A DNA stretch of 64,000 nucleotides from Rhizophagus clarus. Taxonomy: Eukaryota; Glomeromycota; Glomeromycetes; Glomerales; Glomeraceae. The number at the start of each line of letters is the position of its first letter. Position 1 is the first letter of the stretch. The notes under the pieces are model-generated. The model had not been told where the DNA came from and ran no database searches. It saw nothing but the letters and a program-made list of their open reading frames with translations. The position numbers and the translations under genes are program-made. The stretch spans positions 620,001-684,000 of the forward strand of contig BLAL01000197.1 of NCBI GenBank assembly GCA_015698045.1, read 5' to 3'. Of this stretch, positions 44,650-55,305 are shown in pieces.

Positions 44650-44946
44650 ATAAGTCAAACGAAAAGAAAAATTAAATTAAACGAAAAAAAAGAAAGTTTA
44701 ACGAAAAAAATAAGTTTAACGAAAAAAAATAAGTTAAACGAAAAAAAAATAAGATGAAAAAAAAATAAGTTAAACGTAAGTTAAAAGAAAAAAATAAGTT
44801 AAACGACAAAATAAGTTAAACGAAAAAAAAAAAAAATAAGAAAAAAATAAGTTAAACGAAAAAAAAATAAGTTAAACAAAAAAAAAAAAATAAGTTAAAC
44901 GAAAAAAAAAAATAAGTTAAACGAAAAAAAATAACGAAAGTAAAGA
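44650..44946. repeat. Minisatellite of 'aaataagttaaacgaaaa' units
   Basis: About 14 imperfect copies of an 18-20-bp unit, differing mainly in the length of the A run. Noncoding. Confidence 0.85.
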
Positions 44947-45234
44947 TAAATTTTTTGTCAATATATTATATTATTATATATGAGTCAACATTATACATTT
45001 TGATTTTTGACGTATGATCTAAATAAAATATAATCAAGATACAGTATGAGTCATATCATACCAAAATAAATAGTAAAATAACAATAACGCGCAACGCGAC
45101 ATATTTATAATTGATAAGTATGATTTTTTTATATGTTGTGTCAATTTTTAACATGTTAAGATATTTGAGATGTAGTGATTATATGTATTTTGATAAAATG
45201 TTAATTTCTAATTGTCTCTGGGTTTTATAATCAA

Positions 45235-45453
45235 TTAAATTGCAATTTTATCCATTTTTTTTTTTTTTACAATGAGACAAATTAATTTTTTGTTTTTTAC
45301 GGTATATATATTGTATATGAATTTATTGAACTTGTTTGAATTAATTAAAACAACTTCATAAGCATTATTAGCCATAAGTCCATAATAATCACTTTCGCCA
45401 CGTTTATCATGTCGTAGCAGACGTAGTCGCAAATAGTCGTGAAACAACTGAAA
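45235..45453 (-). other. Possible exon remnant, unrecognised
   Basis: The minus-strand frame is preceded by an acceptor-like tacacgtttcag and reads LFHDYLRLRLLRHDKRGESD, then YYGLMANNAYEVVLINSNKF. It ends in a Lys-rich low-complexity tail at 45235. No upstream exon is evident. Could be a 3' exon fragment of a lost gene. Confidence 0.25.
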
Positions 45454-45510
45454 CGTGTATTTAATTTTTAAAATATAATTTTTTTATTTATGCCTAAAAT
45501 TTTAATACAT

Positions 45511-45660
45511 GAATGAATGAATAAATGAATGAATGAATAATAAATAATAAAAACTATAACATGATTATATAACAATAACAGCTAACTAAACTAAACTTAC
45601 AACTAAACTAAACTTATATGATAATGACTAAACTAAACTATTAAACTACTACCGGTAAAT
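45511..45660. repeat. Simple repeats (gaat)n and (actaa)n
   Basis: Tetranucleotide 'gaatgaat' run at about 45511-45545, then several 'aactaaact' words to about 45645. Noncoding. Confidence 0.6.
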
Positions 45661-45753
45661 TTAACTTTTATAATAATAACTAATAAATAATAAACTTTTC
45701 TTCCTTTTATTCGTAATTAATTTAACCATAATCCAGGTCTCTCTCATATGATT

Positions 45754-47040
45754 CTAAATATCTTTGCTTAATTCTTTAAAATGATATTGCGCAATATGAC
45801 TATAACGACCATAACGCTGTTTAGCAGCTTTAAAATAAAATTTGATGGCTTCTTCAAAATTTCCTTCTTTTTTATAATATTCACCAAGATAAGTTTTACT
45901 AATAACTAATCCAGTATTCACAGTTTCTTCCAACATTTTAAAATCTCTCTCTGTTTCATTCGCGTCCTTTTTGTTAATTAATAATTTTGCTTTTGCATAT
46001 AAATTATTACTTTCATATTCAATAGCCTTTTTAAATAAATTTCTGCTTGATAATTATCTTTTCTAGTACCAATATCATCACTTCATAAATCAAACCACGG
46101 ATTGACTATTACCCAAATCACAAGATTTCATATGTCCCATTCAAAAAGTTCTACAAATGACCATTAGATACACTAAAGCCATATTTCTCATAACAATTCT
46201 ACATAATTCTTTATCCTTATCTTTTATTAGATTTTTCTAATTTACTTATAACTCCCTTAAATAATTCTTTGGATCGTTTTGGATCAAATCGTAATTTACC
46301 AATAGAATACATATAACCTAAACATAATTTTTCTTCCATAGAACCTAATTTTCGGTACCAACTTTCGGCCCCAAAATGGTTTTCTTTTGGACCTTTTATA
46401 TAATATCCAACTAACGTCATCTTATGTTTTATATCTTTACTATTTTTAGCATTTTTTCCTATTCTTTTAGAACTTTATACTTAGCTTGATAAAAATTATT
46501 ATTATCATCATCATAAATCCATTTTATAAACACTTCATAAGTTCCTTCCCCTTTTATAGATTCGCCATCAACCAAATTTTTAATTGATGAATCCTTCATC
46601 CAATCAAGAAAACTTTTATTTAAAATACCAGTAACATTACTACTATTCATATGATTTCCTTTATCTAGAATAATAAAAAGTGAAACATTTTCAATGTAAG
46701 GAGAATTTTGAATATTAGTAATAACTATACGTTTAGCTTCATCAACAGATTCCCCTTCACGTAAATTAATTCTAACAGTAGATAAAGAAATTTTGAATTT
46801 AATAATTCCGAAGTATTTATACATTGATAATAACCTAAAAAATCATTTTCCTTTCTTCTTTGTTTATCTTTTGTAATGAATTCTTTATATCTTTTTTAAC
46901 ATTACGTAATATATCTGTAGGATTTGGTATCTTATCTTTAATTGATATAAGAACATTTTTTTTCTTATTATTATTAGGTGTTAAACTAGAAAGAAATTTT
47001 CTTCAGTAGGTGAAAATGTTAAGGAACTTGTGCTTGAAAG
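45754..47040 (-). pseudogene. Decayed Sel1/TPR-type repeat gene, distinct from the main family
   Basis: Minus-strand fragments in order: NVLISIKDKIPNPTDILRNV (about 46950), a longer frame with VDEAKRIVITNIQNSPYIEN (46824-46459), KGPKENHFGAESWYRKLGSM and LGYMYSIGKLRFDPKRSKEL (46420-46217), and finally LISKTYLGEYY-type sequence, KKEGNFEEAIKFYFKAAKQR, ending SKDI at 45754. At least four frameshifts or stops separate them. The repeat pieces are Sel1-like but lack the WLLNNQ/LLGYFNY signatures, so this is another subfamily. The first half is not recognised. Confidence 0.55.
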
Positions 47041-47481
47041 TACGATAGAAACTCACGGCTTTCTTGTTGAATATAAAAATTTACATAATTTTTCTCAATA
47101 AAATTTATATACTTTTGATTCTTTTAGAAGAAATTAAAGAAGCAAGTAATAAAATTGAAAATTTGTTCATCCTACGAGTGAGGATAAAACGAAATGCGTG
47201 TTAAATTTTAGGAAAAGAAATAATGTTTAAAATTGAAGAATTCATACGGATTGATAATTTTGAACCAAGGAATACCAAAATTAAGAATTTCGGATTGATA
47301 CCAGTTATTAAATTAATTAAGTGAAAAAGAGATATTTAATAAGCTGCAGTGAGTGACCAAACTTTGGCGGGAATAAATTGAGTTTTAGAGATCTTTTAAA
47401 TGGCTTATAAGTTATAGCCACATACAGAAGAGTCAAAAAATTGATAATTTCATGAATGTTTGGATATTGGTGGTTCCATAC
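47041..47481. other. Spacer, no gene seen
   Basis: AT-rich. No frame or repeat recognised. Confidence 0.35.
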
Positions 47482-48040
47482 TGGACGCATTTATTTCGCC
47501 GAAAATCATTTCACTGACAATCAACTTACCGACAGTGATTTCACCGACATGATCATTTTACTTACAATAGTTTTACCGACGGTCATTTCATCGACACGAC
47601 CATTTCAACAAATTCTAAATAAGTAACATTTTACAATAAAATAATTTTTATTAATTATTATTTCATAATTTAATAAACACTAAATTCAAATATTTAATGT
47701 ATAATCCCATAATACTGCATTACTGCTTATAATTATTAACTAATTAAAAAATTAAGAAATATAAAAAAAATTTGGGTAGAGTTCATTTGAAATCGCTTAG
47801 AATATTAATCCTTATTAGAGAAGAAATTTTACCATCTCACTTTATAAAAAAATGATCAACTCAAGAATCAAATAATGTATTCAAATCACATTAACATTTA
47901 TTTTATGTGTATACTTATAATAAAATTAAATAATAGTGATTTTCTGCATGATATTGTCAGTGAAATGATTTTTGGTGATTCTCTGTCAGAAATTTGACTG
48001 CCGGTGAAATAATTGTCGGTGAAAAAATTCTTCGCGTCCA
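47482..48040. mobile_element. MITE of about 559 bp built from 'atttcaccgaca' arrays
   Basis: Ends tggacgca (47482) and, inverted, tgcgtcca-type cgcgtcca (48040) are short inverted repeats. Inside each end several copies of 'atttcaccgaca(at)' run inward, in opposite orientations at the two ends. The centre is AT-rich and noncoding. No clear target duplication was found. Arrayed subterminal repeats suggest transposase-binding sites. Confidence 0.6.
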
Positions 48041-48479
48041 CTTTTATTGTAAATACAAGAAAGCTTTATACTGTTTAGTAGTTTATAATAATAATTATTT
48101 TGTTTAGTAAAATGTCGATTGGTTACCACTTAATTATGTTACAATTGATATATAATAAATACATAATATTTTCATGATGTAATAATGTAATATGTAATTT
48201 TAAGAATAATGCTTACAAAACATAAAGTATTATAAATTGTCACATGATTTACGACCATTGATACAAAAATAACGTCTACAAAACTTGGGTGCAGCAAAAG
48301 TCTGTTTTATAAATTCTTAATATTCTTTAACATTTAGAACTCAAACGATTTATTGAAAATATAAATATAAATTTGAGATAAGTTTATTAAGAAAAAATTC
48401 TATCTAACAACCTCCAAGAACGGATACAAATGTTAAGTTGTGCATTATTTCTATTAATGCATATACAGTATTATATTTG
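48041..48479. other. Spacer, no gene seen
   Basis: AT-rich noncoding DNA. Confidence 0.35.
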
Positions 48480-48904
48480 CGTTAGAAAAGCTTACTATAA
48501 TGAAATCATATATTATAATAATAATTACCCATCATTTATTGATCCGTCAATGGTCATAGAATATGCTTCAAAATCAAAAGTATTTGTTCCCGTATTTCCA
48601 TTCTCCTTCAAATATTTTTTTATAGATCAAAATCCGGATCTGTTTCACAACCAATAAAAACAAACCATTTGTTTTTTCCGATGATGGATATCTAGTAAGA
48701 AATATGTTAATTCAGAGAACCTGAACAACCTATTTAAACAAATTAGTTTCCATACTGTTTCCTTAAAGAACTTACTTTCCAGCCCACAACAATAAGTAAT
48801 GGTAAGTTATCCTTACACTTTTCTCCAATTTCATAGGTAATAATCCCACGAGATTTTTTAATTATCGACTTGGACTCTCTACAAGTAGTATATTCAAATG
48901 ACAT
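48480..48904 (-). pseudogene. Three-exon gene remnant, family not recognised
   Basis: Exon A 48904-48776 begins MSFEYTTCRESKSIIKKSRG and continues YEIGEKCKDNLPLLIVVGWK, ending at a GTAAGT donor. Exon B begins at 48691 after cttactag and reads ISIIGKNKWFVFIGCETDPD. It then meets stops and a frameshift (FDL*KNI*) before KENGNTGTNTFDFEAYSMTI and DGSINDG up to a gtaatt donor (48528). Exon C starts at 48494 and stops after KLF. The splice sites are good and the residues protein-like, so this was a real gene, now broken. Function unknown. Confidence 0.55.
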
Positions 48905-48957
48905 TTTGAGTTAAACAACTTTAATATTAAATATAACCAACTTGGCTGGTACAGTAC

Positions 48958-49176
48958 TTACATAGATCCCATCTCTCTGCGATTGATCGTAACGGGTAAT
49001 GGTTTAATTAGTTTATTTCCAATTCCAAGAATACATCTTCCATGATGCAATGTATTCCTTGATTGGCTGTTATCAATATTAATTGTTATTCTGTTAAAAA
49101 AGTTGTTTTGGATAAAATTATTAATAGATAATAAAGTAGATAATGGGTTTGATGGAATTATCATGATTTGTTTCAA
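48958..49176 (-). other. Possible orphan exon
   Basis: Minus-strand frame with NIDNSQSRNTLHHGRCILGI and IKPLPVTINRREMGSM, ending at a consensus donor (ggatctat|gtaagt, near 48963). It lies just upstream of the broken three-exon gene and may be its lost neighbour or 5' part. Family not recognised. Confidence 0.25.
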
Positions 49177-50155
49177 TAGACAGGACTGTTTTTTAGTGCT
49201 TTATAAATAGAATGAAAATGTTAGCCTAAAATCAAACGCAATTTGTGAATTAATAGCGATAAAAAAAAATAAAATAAAAATAAAATTTTCAATATAAAAT
49301 TGCCCGCTTTTATACTTTTTTTATAATATAAACATATTTTGTATTACCTACCAAGTCATAAAACCATGAAAGTAGTCGAAATACTATAAATGGTCGTTAG
49401 ATCTGATGATTGACATTTAGCCGATTTTCCTATTTTACACATTTTAATAAATTAAGCACTATGTTGTAATTTTAATTGATAAGCACGTGTAGAAATTTGA
49501 AACATTTCCTTACAGAAAATCCTAATTCTTTAAAATTCAATAACTAGAAACCTAAAATAATATAAAAAGTAACATAGAACCTCGCTTTGTTTGAAAAACT
49601 TTCTTTTAAAGAAAAAATTTTTTTTTTTAAAGAACTATGCTTGAATCATCAAGCAGATTATGTAAGTTCATACTATTTTATAGTAATGATCTATACCTCG
49701 TTATTTTTATTGTTTCCAAATTCAAAATTATAAATGATAATTATTATGTTATGAATAATGAGGTAACGTATAGTAATGATCGGAGGTTAGGGAAACTTAG
49801 TTGCAATGGTATATTCTTTGATCCTCACCTTATGATTGATCTTACTGCAAGAATTTCCATCCGCTTTGTTATTAAAATGATATACAGTCACCATTAGATA
49901 TAACGAACCATCGGTTCCAGAGGGTTTGGTTCAGTATATAGACTATTATTAACCGTCCTGGAAAAAAATTAAAGCAGGGGAACTTTTTATAAACCAATCA
50001 TAAGTAGCAACCATTTTATTTATTAATTACTGATAATTTATGGTCACATGACTGTTCAGTATAACGAATACATGACTAATATATTGGAGCTAATCAAATC
50101 AAGTTCGGATGCGGTATATTGGATTTTATTATAAAAATCGGTTCTGGGAACTTTG
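49177..50155. other. Spacer, no gene seen
   Basis: AT-rich. An 86-codon frame at 49637-49897 shows no family features and is treated as chance. Confidence 0.4.
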
Positions 50156-50285
50156 TTTCAGTATAGGGATGGCAACGATCGGTCATGGTCGGTCGGTCAT
50201 GACCAGTTATGGGCCTTTGACCGACCGACACCGGTCACATCATGACCGGTTAATAAACGTGACCGTTGCCATCCCTATTTCAGTA
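50156..50285. mobile_element. hAT MITE, 114 bp, perfect 8-bp TSD
   Basis: The element spans 50164-50277 with ends tagggatggcaacg and, inverted, cgttgccatcccta. The flanking direct repeat tttcagta lies at 50156-50163 and 50278-50285. End sequence and 8-bp duplication are both diagnostic of hAT elements. The interior is made of 'ggtcatgaccgg' palindromic words and is strikingly GC-rich for this genome. Confidence 0.85.
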
Positions 50286-50431
50286 TAACAAGTTTTAGGT
50301 ATATACAGATTCGGTATAATCTATAATTTATTTTATTTATTTCCATTAACAACATCACTGTTACACGTAAAACACGACGTTCAATAATATGTTTAAATTT
50401 ATTTAATTAATAAATAAATAAATATAAAATT

Positions 50432-50541
50432 CAGTGTTGGCAAATGACATTGAAATGATATTGAAATGATATCAAATGACATTAAATGACATCGATTTTA
50501 CTAAAAAAATAGGCAAATGACATAACAATTTGCCATCATTG
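50432..50541. mobile_element. Probable hAT MITE, about 110 bp
   Basis: Left end cagtgttggcaaatgac (50432) matches the element at 5666. The right end, inverted, is caatgatggcaaattg (50541). Subterminal 'aaatgacat' words are repeated. No target duplication is visible, so this copy is aged or one end is misplaced. Confidence 0.5.
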
Positions 50542-52027
50542 ACCTATTGTATGTTTATGAGGGTATTATTTTAGTAATATTTTATTAATCTGTAATAGAA
50601 TTTTATTTTCTAAGAACAAAGAGAGCTGCTGTTTTAAAGAAGCAATTATTTAGAATATTTTTGTGAAATTCATAACAAGAATTCAAAATTATGGAGATTT
50701 GAAAAAAGGTTGAATTTAGTAAAGGACTTCTTGTTATTGTCCGAAGCATAGCGGAGGACCTTTTACTTTTATACATAGTACCAATGTCGTTCTGTACTAT
50801 AGCCTGATCGACGAATGAGATTTCGTGTTACATGTATGCAAAAAATTGTCACGTGTTCTAATCTTCTAGTGTTACTGTTTATGTATTAATTAAATTAACT
50901 AAACGCGTAACTTCGTGATATCAGCAAAACTTTAATAAATGTATACATCTTTTTTGTTTTATTACAATATTTTAAAATTTTTTGTGTCAATTGTATTAAA
51001 TTCTTGGTGGAAAAGTTTTTTTATTGATCATCATGAAATAAATCAAGTCAAAAATTTACACAAGTATAGTGGTAACATTTTGATACATTTTTTCTTTCTA
51101 GTGTTACAATATTTAAGTATTAGTAATCATGTGATTAATGCTTCGGACGCTTAACGGTTCCCGTTACCTAATTTAAGTATATATTAAACTAGCAATACAA
51201 ACTAAATTTGTAGATCCACAACTGTCTATACTGATATCCTGTTTAAAACCAATAATCGCAACCAGTTCTAACATCCAATTGCGGGTAAAGTTTTTTTAAA
51301 AATTATATAATAATTATGATTAAGCAAATCATAGATAAACATTTAAGCGTTATTTTAATGCTTAATATGATGCAAAATAATAATATATATAATCAATTTA
51401 AAATAAAAGTATAAGATGCCATTAAAAAATTGTAATATTAAATATTGATTTGATATTAATTTATCATAAAATTATTATTTCTAATTATTATAATTATTAT
51501 GTTACCAATTTTCTCCTAAATTATCGTATTTTCAAAAAGCAACGCGAAGGAATCATAATTATCCCATATGAGGAAACTAAATATGATGCTAATATGTTAA
51601 TTAAATGTAAAAAGGATTTGTTGATTGTTGGTTAAGATGTACAGTACATGAATCACTTCAGTTGGATGTATGGATTGTCCGATCTCTGGTCTTCAAATGT
51701 TGGATTTTAAAATGTTCTTAATGTGATATGTATTTTTACAATATTGGAGCTTGTTAAAGAATTATTAAAAAAAGTCACTAATAATTCTAGAAAATACTGA
51801 AAAATATATTATATTGTTTGAAAAAGACGTTATAACCTAGTTAAAAGTCACATAACATTTGATCACGTTTTGTTTTGAATTATCGCGTCATAATTTAGTG
51901 TTAAAAAAAAAGATCAAAGGATTAAGTTGTAGTTCCATTGAATAAATCGTGAAGATCAACCGTTAGCTAACCTGTTTAAACCGATAACCCGAAAATCCGT
52001 TACAACCGATATCATTTAACGGGTTAC
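50542..52027. other. Spacer, no gene seen
   Basis: AT-rich. The words gtccgaagcat (about 50739) and, inverted, atgcttcggac (about 51137) may mark an old inverted-repeat element. Short frames at 50939 and 51450 look random. Confidence 0.4.
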
Positions 52028-52204
52028 AGCTGATTTCATAATGTACGGGACACATTTCTTGCCGAGAGTAACTCGGTAAAACTCGGTAGAGATCAAGATG
52101 AAATAAAGACTATACCACTATACTCGGATTATGCTCCGGATCTAATGATATAATCAAGGTTTTGCCGAATGTAAAGAAAAATGAATGTGTCCCGGAAATC
52201 AGCT
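52028..52204. mobile_element. Small inverted-repeat element, about 177 bp
   Basis: agctgatttc (52028-52037) and cgggacacatt (52045-52055) are matched in inverse by aatgtgtcccg (52184-52194) and gaaatcagct (52195-52204). The left arm has 7 extra bases between the blocks. The inner part has repeated 'actcggta' words. Noncoding; likely a MITE. Confidence 0.5.
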
Positions 52205-52374
52205 ATAAATCTGATTGTATCCTATAGTCAATGTTCGAACCCAGGTAGAACACGTTAGTTAAAATTTCAAGCCGTGAATATCCGTTATAACCCGTTAGCA
52301 ACAGGTAATACACTAAATTGGTGATCAGTCAATTAATAAAACAAAAAATATGCTGCGGAAGTACGACAATTGAT

Positions 52375-52390
52375 CTGCTGTATCACCAAA
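52375..52390 (+). promoter_or_regulatory. Family promoter motif for the 52477 gene
   Basis: ctgctgtatcaccaaa, about 87 bp before the ATG. Confidence 0.55.
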
Positions 52391-52476
52391 TAATTAAATT
52401 AGTGCGGAAAAAAAAAAATTTTTTTTTTGCACAAAATTAATCACTTTTTTCCCCCTCATCAGTAAATTATTCTACA

Positions 52477-53382
52477 ATGTCCGTTAATTTAAATAATATC
52501 GACTTAACAAATTTTCATAATACTAATAAATCATCACACGAATTTTCTCAAATTCTTCAAAATTTTAACAAATTGGATATCATAAAAGAAATAGGACCAA
52601 CAACTCAAAATATTCATGAAAATATTTTTGAAGAAGATTTAAGTATAGTAATTGATGATTTGATTGATTTTTATTTTAACGAAGTAAATGAAGGAAAGGC
52701 AGAAAGAGTAAGAAAACAACATGTTCTTGATTATATTAATAATCAAAAGTTAAATTTACATGAAGTCTATAAATGGCTTTTAAATAATCAAACTAATTCA
52801 AATTCCATTTGTTTGCTTGGATATTTTAATTATCATGGAATTGTAGTAAAAATTAATAGACAAAAAGCACTTGAATTTTATCAAAAAGCGGCCAATTTAG
52901 AAAATATTATAGCACAACACAATCTTTCTAATATGTTCATAGATGGAGCAGGTGTTGATAAAAATTATGATAAAGCCTTTGAATTATCTAAGAAATTAGC
53001 AGAAAAAGAATATGTAAGCGGAGTGAATATGTTGGGATATTGTTATTATCATGGAATAGGAACTGATGCTAATATGGAGAAAGCATTTGAGTTATATCAA
53101 AAGGTAGCTAGTTTAGGAAGTTCATATGGAATGTTTAACTTAGGATATTGTTATGAGAATGGAGTCGGAACTAATGTTAATAAAAAAAAGGCATTTGAAT
53201 TATATCAAATAGCGGCAAATTTGGGAGATGATTTCGCTCAATATAACTTAGCTTTAATGTATGAAAAGGGGAATGGGGTTGCAAAAAATATGGATAAAGC
53301 AATTTACTGGTATAAAAAATCTGCGGAACAAGGAGATGAGGATGCCCAGAACAAATTAAAAAAACTTTCATGTTATGTGTGA
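52477..53382 (+). CDS. Sel1-repeat protein, 301 aa, single exon
   Basis: Leader MSVNLNNIDLTNFHNTNKSS, then EFSQILQNFNKLDIIKEIGP. The signature reads GPTTQNI instead of EPTT, the only such change among intact copies. The junction is KWLLNNQTNSNSICLLGYFN, followed by about five Sel1 repeats, ending KAIYWYKKSAEQGDEDAQNK. The helical region (DFYFNEVNEGKAERVRKQHV) is shared with the 56232 gene (FKEVNEGKEESVIKQHV), so these two form a subgroup. Confidence 0.9.
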   Translation: MSVNLNNIDLTNFHNTNKSSHEFSQILQNFNKLDIIKEIGPTTQNIHENIFEEDLSIVIDDLIDFYFNEVNEGKAERVRKQHVLDYINNQKLNLHEVYKWLLNNQTNSNSICLLGYFNYHGIVVKINRQKALEFYQKAANLENIIAQHNLSNMFIDGAGVDKNYDKAFELSKKLAEKEYVSGVNMLGYCYYHGIGTDANMEKAFELYQKVASLGSSYGMFNLGYCYENGVGTNVNKKKAFELYQIAANLGDDFAQYNLALMYEKGNGVAKNMDKAIYWYKKSAEQGDEDAQNKLKKLSCYV

Positions 53383-54202
53383 TAATGCTTTGTTTAATTG
53401 TTTTATTTAAAATTATATAATTTATTCTGCTAAAATTAGTAAAATTATACACACTAACTGAAGTTTATTAAATAAAATCACAGTTTCGCAATTGAATCAT
53501 TTAAATATATTGAAACCATCATAAATAAATAATTATTTGACTTATATCGTTATAAGGTTTAAATTTTACTGGACTTAAGACCTTTATAAGTTGCTACTAG
53601 TATTAACAGAATTTATAAATGCTAATTAAGATTTAGTAAATTTAAACGACTCAATCATATTGTAAGTTTTTAGGAATTTACTATTTTCAATACATAAATA
53701 TACTTGCACAATCAAAAGGTTTCTATAACTGAATAATTTTTCTAATTACTTGCTCAGAAATAGAACGGTTTATTAGAAATCGTTATTTTTTTTGGGGGAA
53801 AAAAAAACTAGCTAAAACTACTCACAAGATTTTAATCTATCTATCGTTAGTTTGTTTCTTTTTGAATCTAAAAGAATGAAATTTATGAAATTTATTATTA
53901 TTGAAGTTATTAATTCATGATGATATAACAATTTTTTTTTTTTTTTGAGATCTTAAATCTCATTGTCCAATTTAACAATTTAACGTCAATTAAAATAATA
54001 TTGACATATAAAAATGTGCCTTTCAATTATTTGATAAAATATTTAGACAGAAACTTTTTATTATTCCGTTCTTTGTTTACAGTAGTTTATTTTATTACCT
54101 TTAAATAAATGGAATTTATTGAACGTTATTTAACATATTTATTGATAAGCTTTGACGCTTATCATTCGCTATGGATGTACAAACAGATCTTTGACAAACT
54201 AA
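53383..54202. other. Spacer between Sel1 genes
   Basis: AT-rich, no gene. In-frame ATG at 54109 belongs to the next frame but lies upstream of the promoter motif. Confidence 0.4.
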
Positions 54203-54220
54203 GCTGCCGTGTCACCATAT
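54203..54220 (+). promoter_or_regulatory. Family promoter motif; decides the start of the next gene
   Basis: gctgccgtgtcaccatat ends 69 bp before the ATG at 54289, the normal spacing. An upstream in-frame ATG (54109) would place the motif inside coding sequence, arguing for 54289. Confidence 0.55.
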
Positions 54221-54288
54221 GGGGAAAAAAGTATATATTAATTATTTACTTTTTTTTTTCTTTTCATTTCCATTTAAATTATTATACG

Positions 54289-55305
54289 ATGTCTGATAAA
54301 CTTTATTCAAATAAATTTTGCTTATCAAATACCGATAATACACCACATGAATTTTTTCAAAATTTTGATAAAATTAATATAATAGAAATGGAACCTACAA
54401 TACAAAATATTCATGAAAATGTTTTTGAAGAAGATTTAAGCGTCGTAATTGATGAATTAATTAATCTTATTTTAAAGGAATTAAATGAAGGAAAAGATGA
54501 AGGAATAATAAAACAACATGTTCATAATTTTATTAATAATTATAAGTTAATTTCAAAAGAAATTTATATTTGGCTCTTAAATAATCAACGGGATTCAAAT
54601 AATACTTGTTTACTCGGATATTTTAATTATTATGGAATTGAAACTAATATTGATAAGAAGAAGGCAATTAAATTATATCAAAAAGCAGCAGAGTTAGAGA
54701 ATAATGTGGCTCTGTTATACCTTGCGGAAATGTATATTCATGGAAAACATGTTGATAAAAATTGTAGTTTAGCATTTGAATTATCTAAAAAATTAGCAGA
54801 TAAAGGAATTCCAAACGCAATAGATAAGTTAGGTTATTGTTACGAAGAAGGAATTGGAACTAATATTAATTTACAAAAAGCATTCGAGTTATATCAAAAA
54901 GCAGCAGATTTAGGAAATTCAAATGGAATAAATAATTTGGGATGGTGTTATGAAGAAGGGATTGGAACTGATATTAATATATCAAAAGCTTTTGAATTAT
55001 ATCAAAAAGCAGCAGATTCAGAAAATTCTTATGGTTTAAATAACTTGGGATGTTGTTATGATAGTGGAATTGGAACTGATGTTGATATACAAAAAGCATT
55101 TGAATTATATTTAATGGCAGCAAATTTAGAAAATAAATTTGCTCAATTTAATCTTGGTGTGATGTATGAAATTGGGAGTGGAATTGAAAAGAATATGAAT
55201 AAAGCGATTCATTGGTATAAAAAATCAGCGAAACAAGGACATGGAAATGCAATATATAAATTAGAAGGTCTTTCAATTATTTATGATAATGATTTTGATA
55301 TTTAG
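54289..55305 (+). CDS. Sel1-repeat protein, 338 aa, single exon
   Basis: The start MSDKLYSNKFCLSNTDNT is chosen by similarity to sisters and promoter spacing. The 60-residue extension from 54109 is not family-like. The leader is short before FFQNFDKINIIEMEPTIQNI, where the signature is EPTIQNI. The junction is IWLLNNQRDSNNTCLLGYFN. Six or so Sel1 repeats follow, with SKAFELYQKAADSENSYGLN and QKAFELYLMAANLENKFAQF near the end. The tail after KAIHWYKKSAKQGHGNAIYK is longer than usual and acidic (YDNDFDI). Confidence 0.9.
   Translation: MSDKLYSNKFCLSNTDNTPHEFFQNFDKINIIEMEPTIQNIHENVFEEDLSVVIDELINLILKELNEGKDEGIIKQHVHNFINNYKLISKEIYIWLLNNQRDSNNTCLLGYFNYYGIETNIDKKKAIKLYQKAAELENNVALLYLAEMYIHGKHVDKNCSLAFELSKKLADKGIPNAIDKLGYCYEEGIGTNINLQKAFELYQKAADLGNSNGINNLGWCYEEGIGTDINISKAFELYQKAADSENSYGLNNLGCCYDSGIGTDVDIQKAFELYLMAANLENKFAQFNLGVMYEIGSGIEKNMNKAIHWYKKSAKQGHGNAIYKLEGLSIIYDNDFDI

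Noticed and set aside
49637-49897. 86-codon plus-strand frame
   Set aside because: Low-complexity composition typical of chance frames in AT-rich DNA; no splice or promoter support.
54109-54288. N-terminal extension of the 54289 Sel1 protein
   Set aside because: Not family-like, and it would include the promoter motif within coding sequence.
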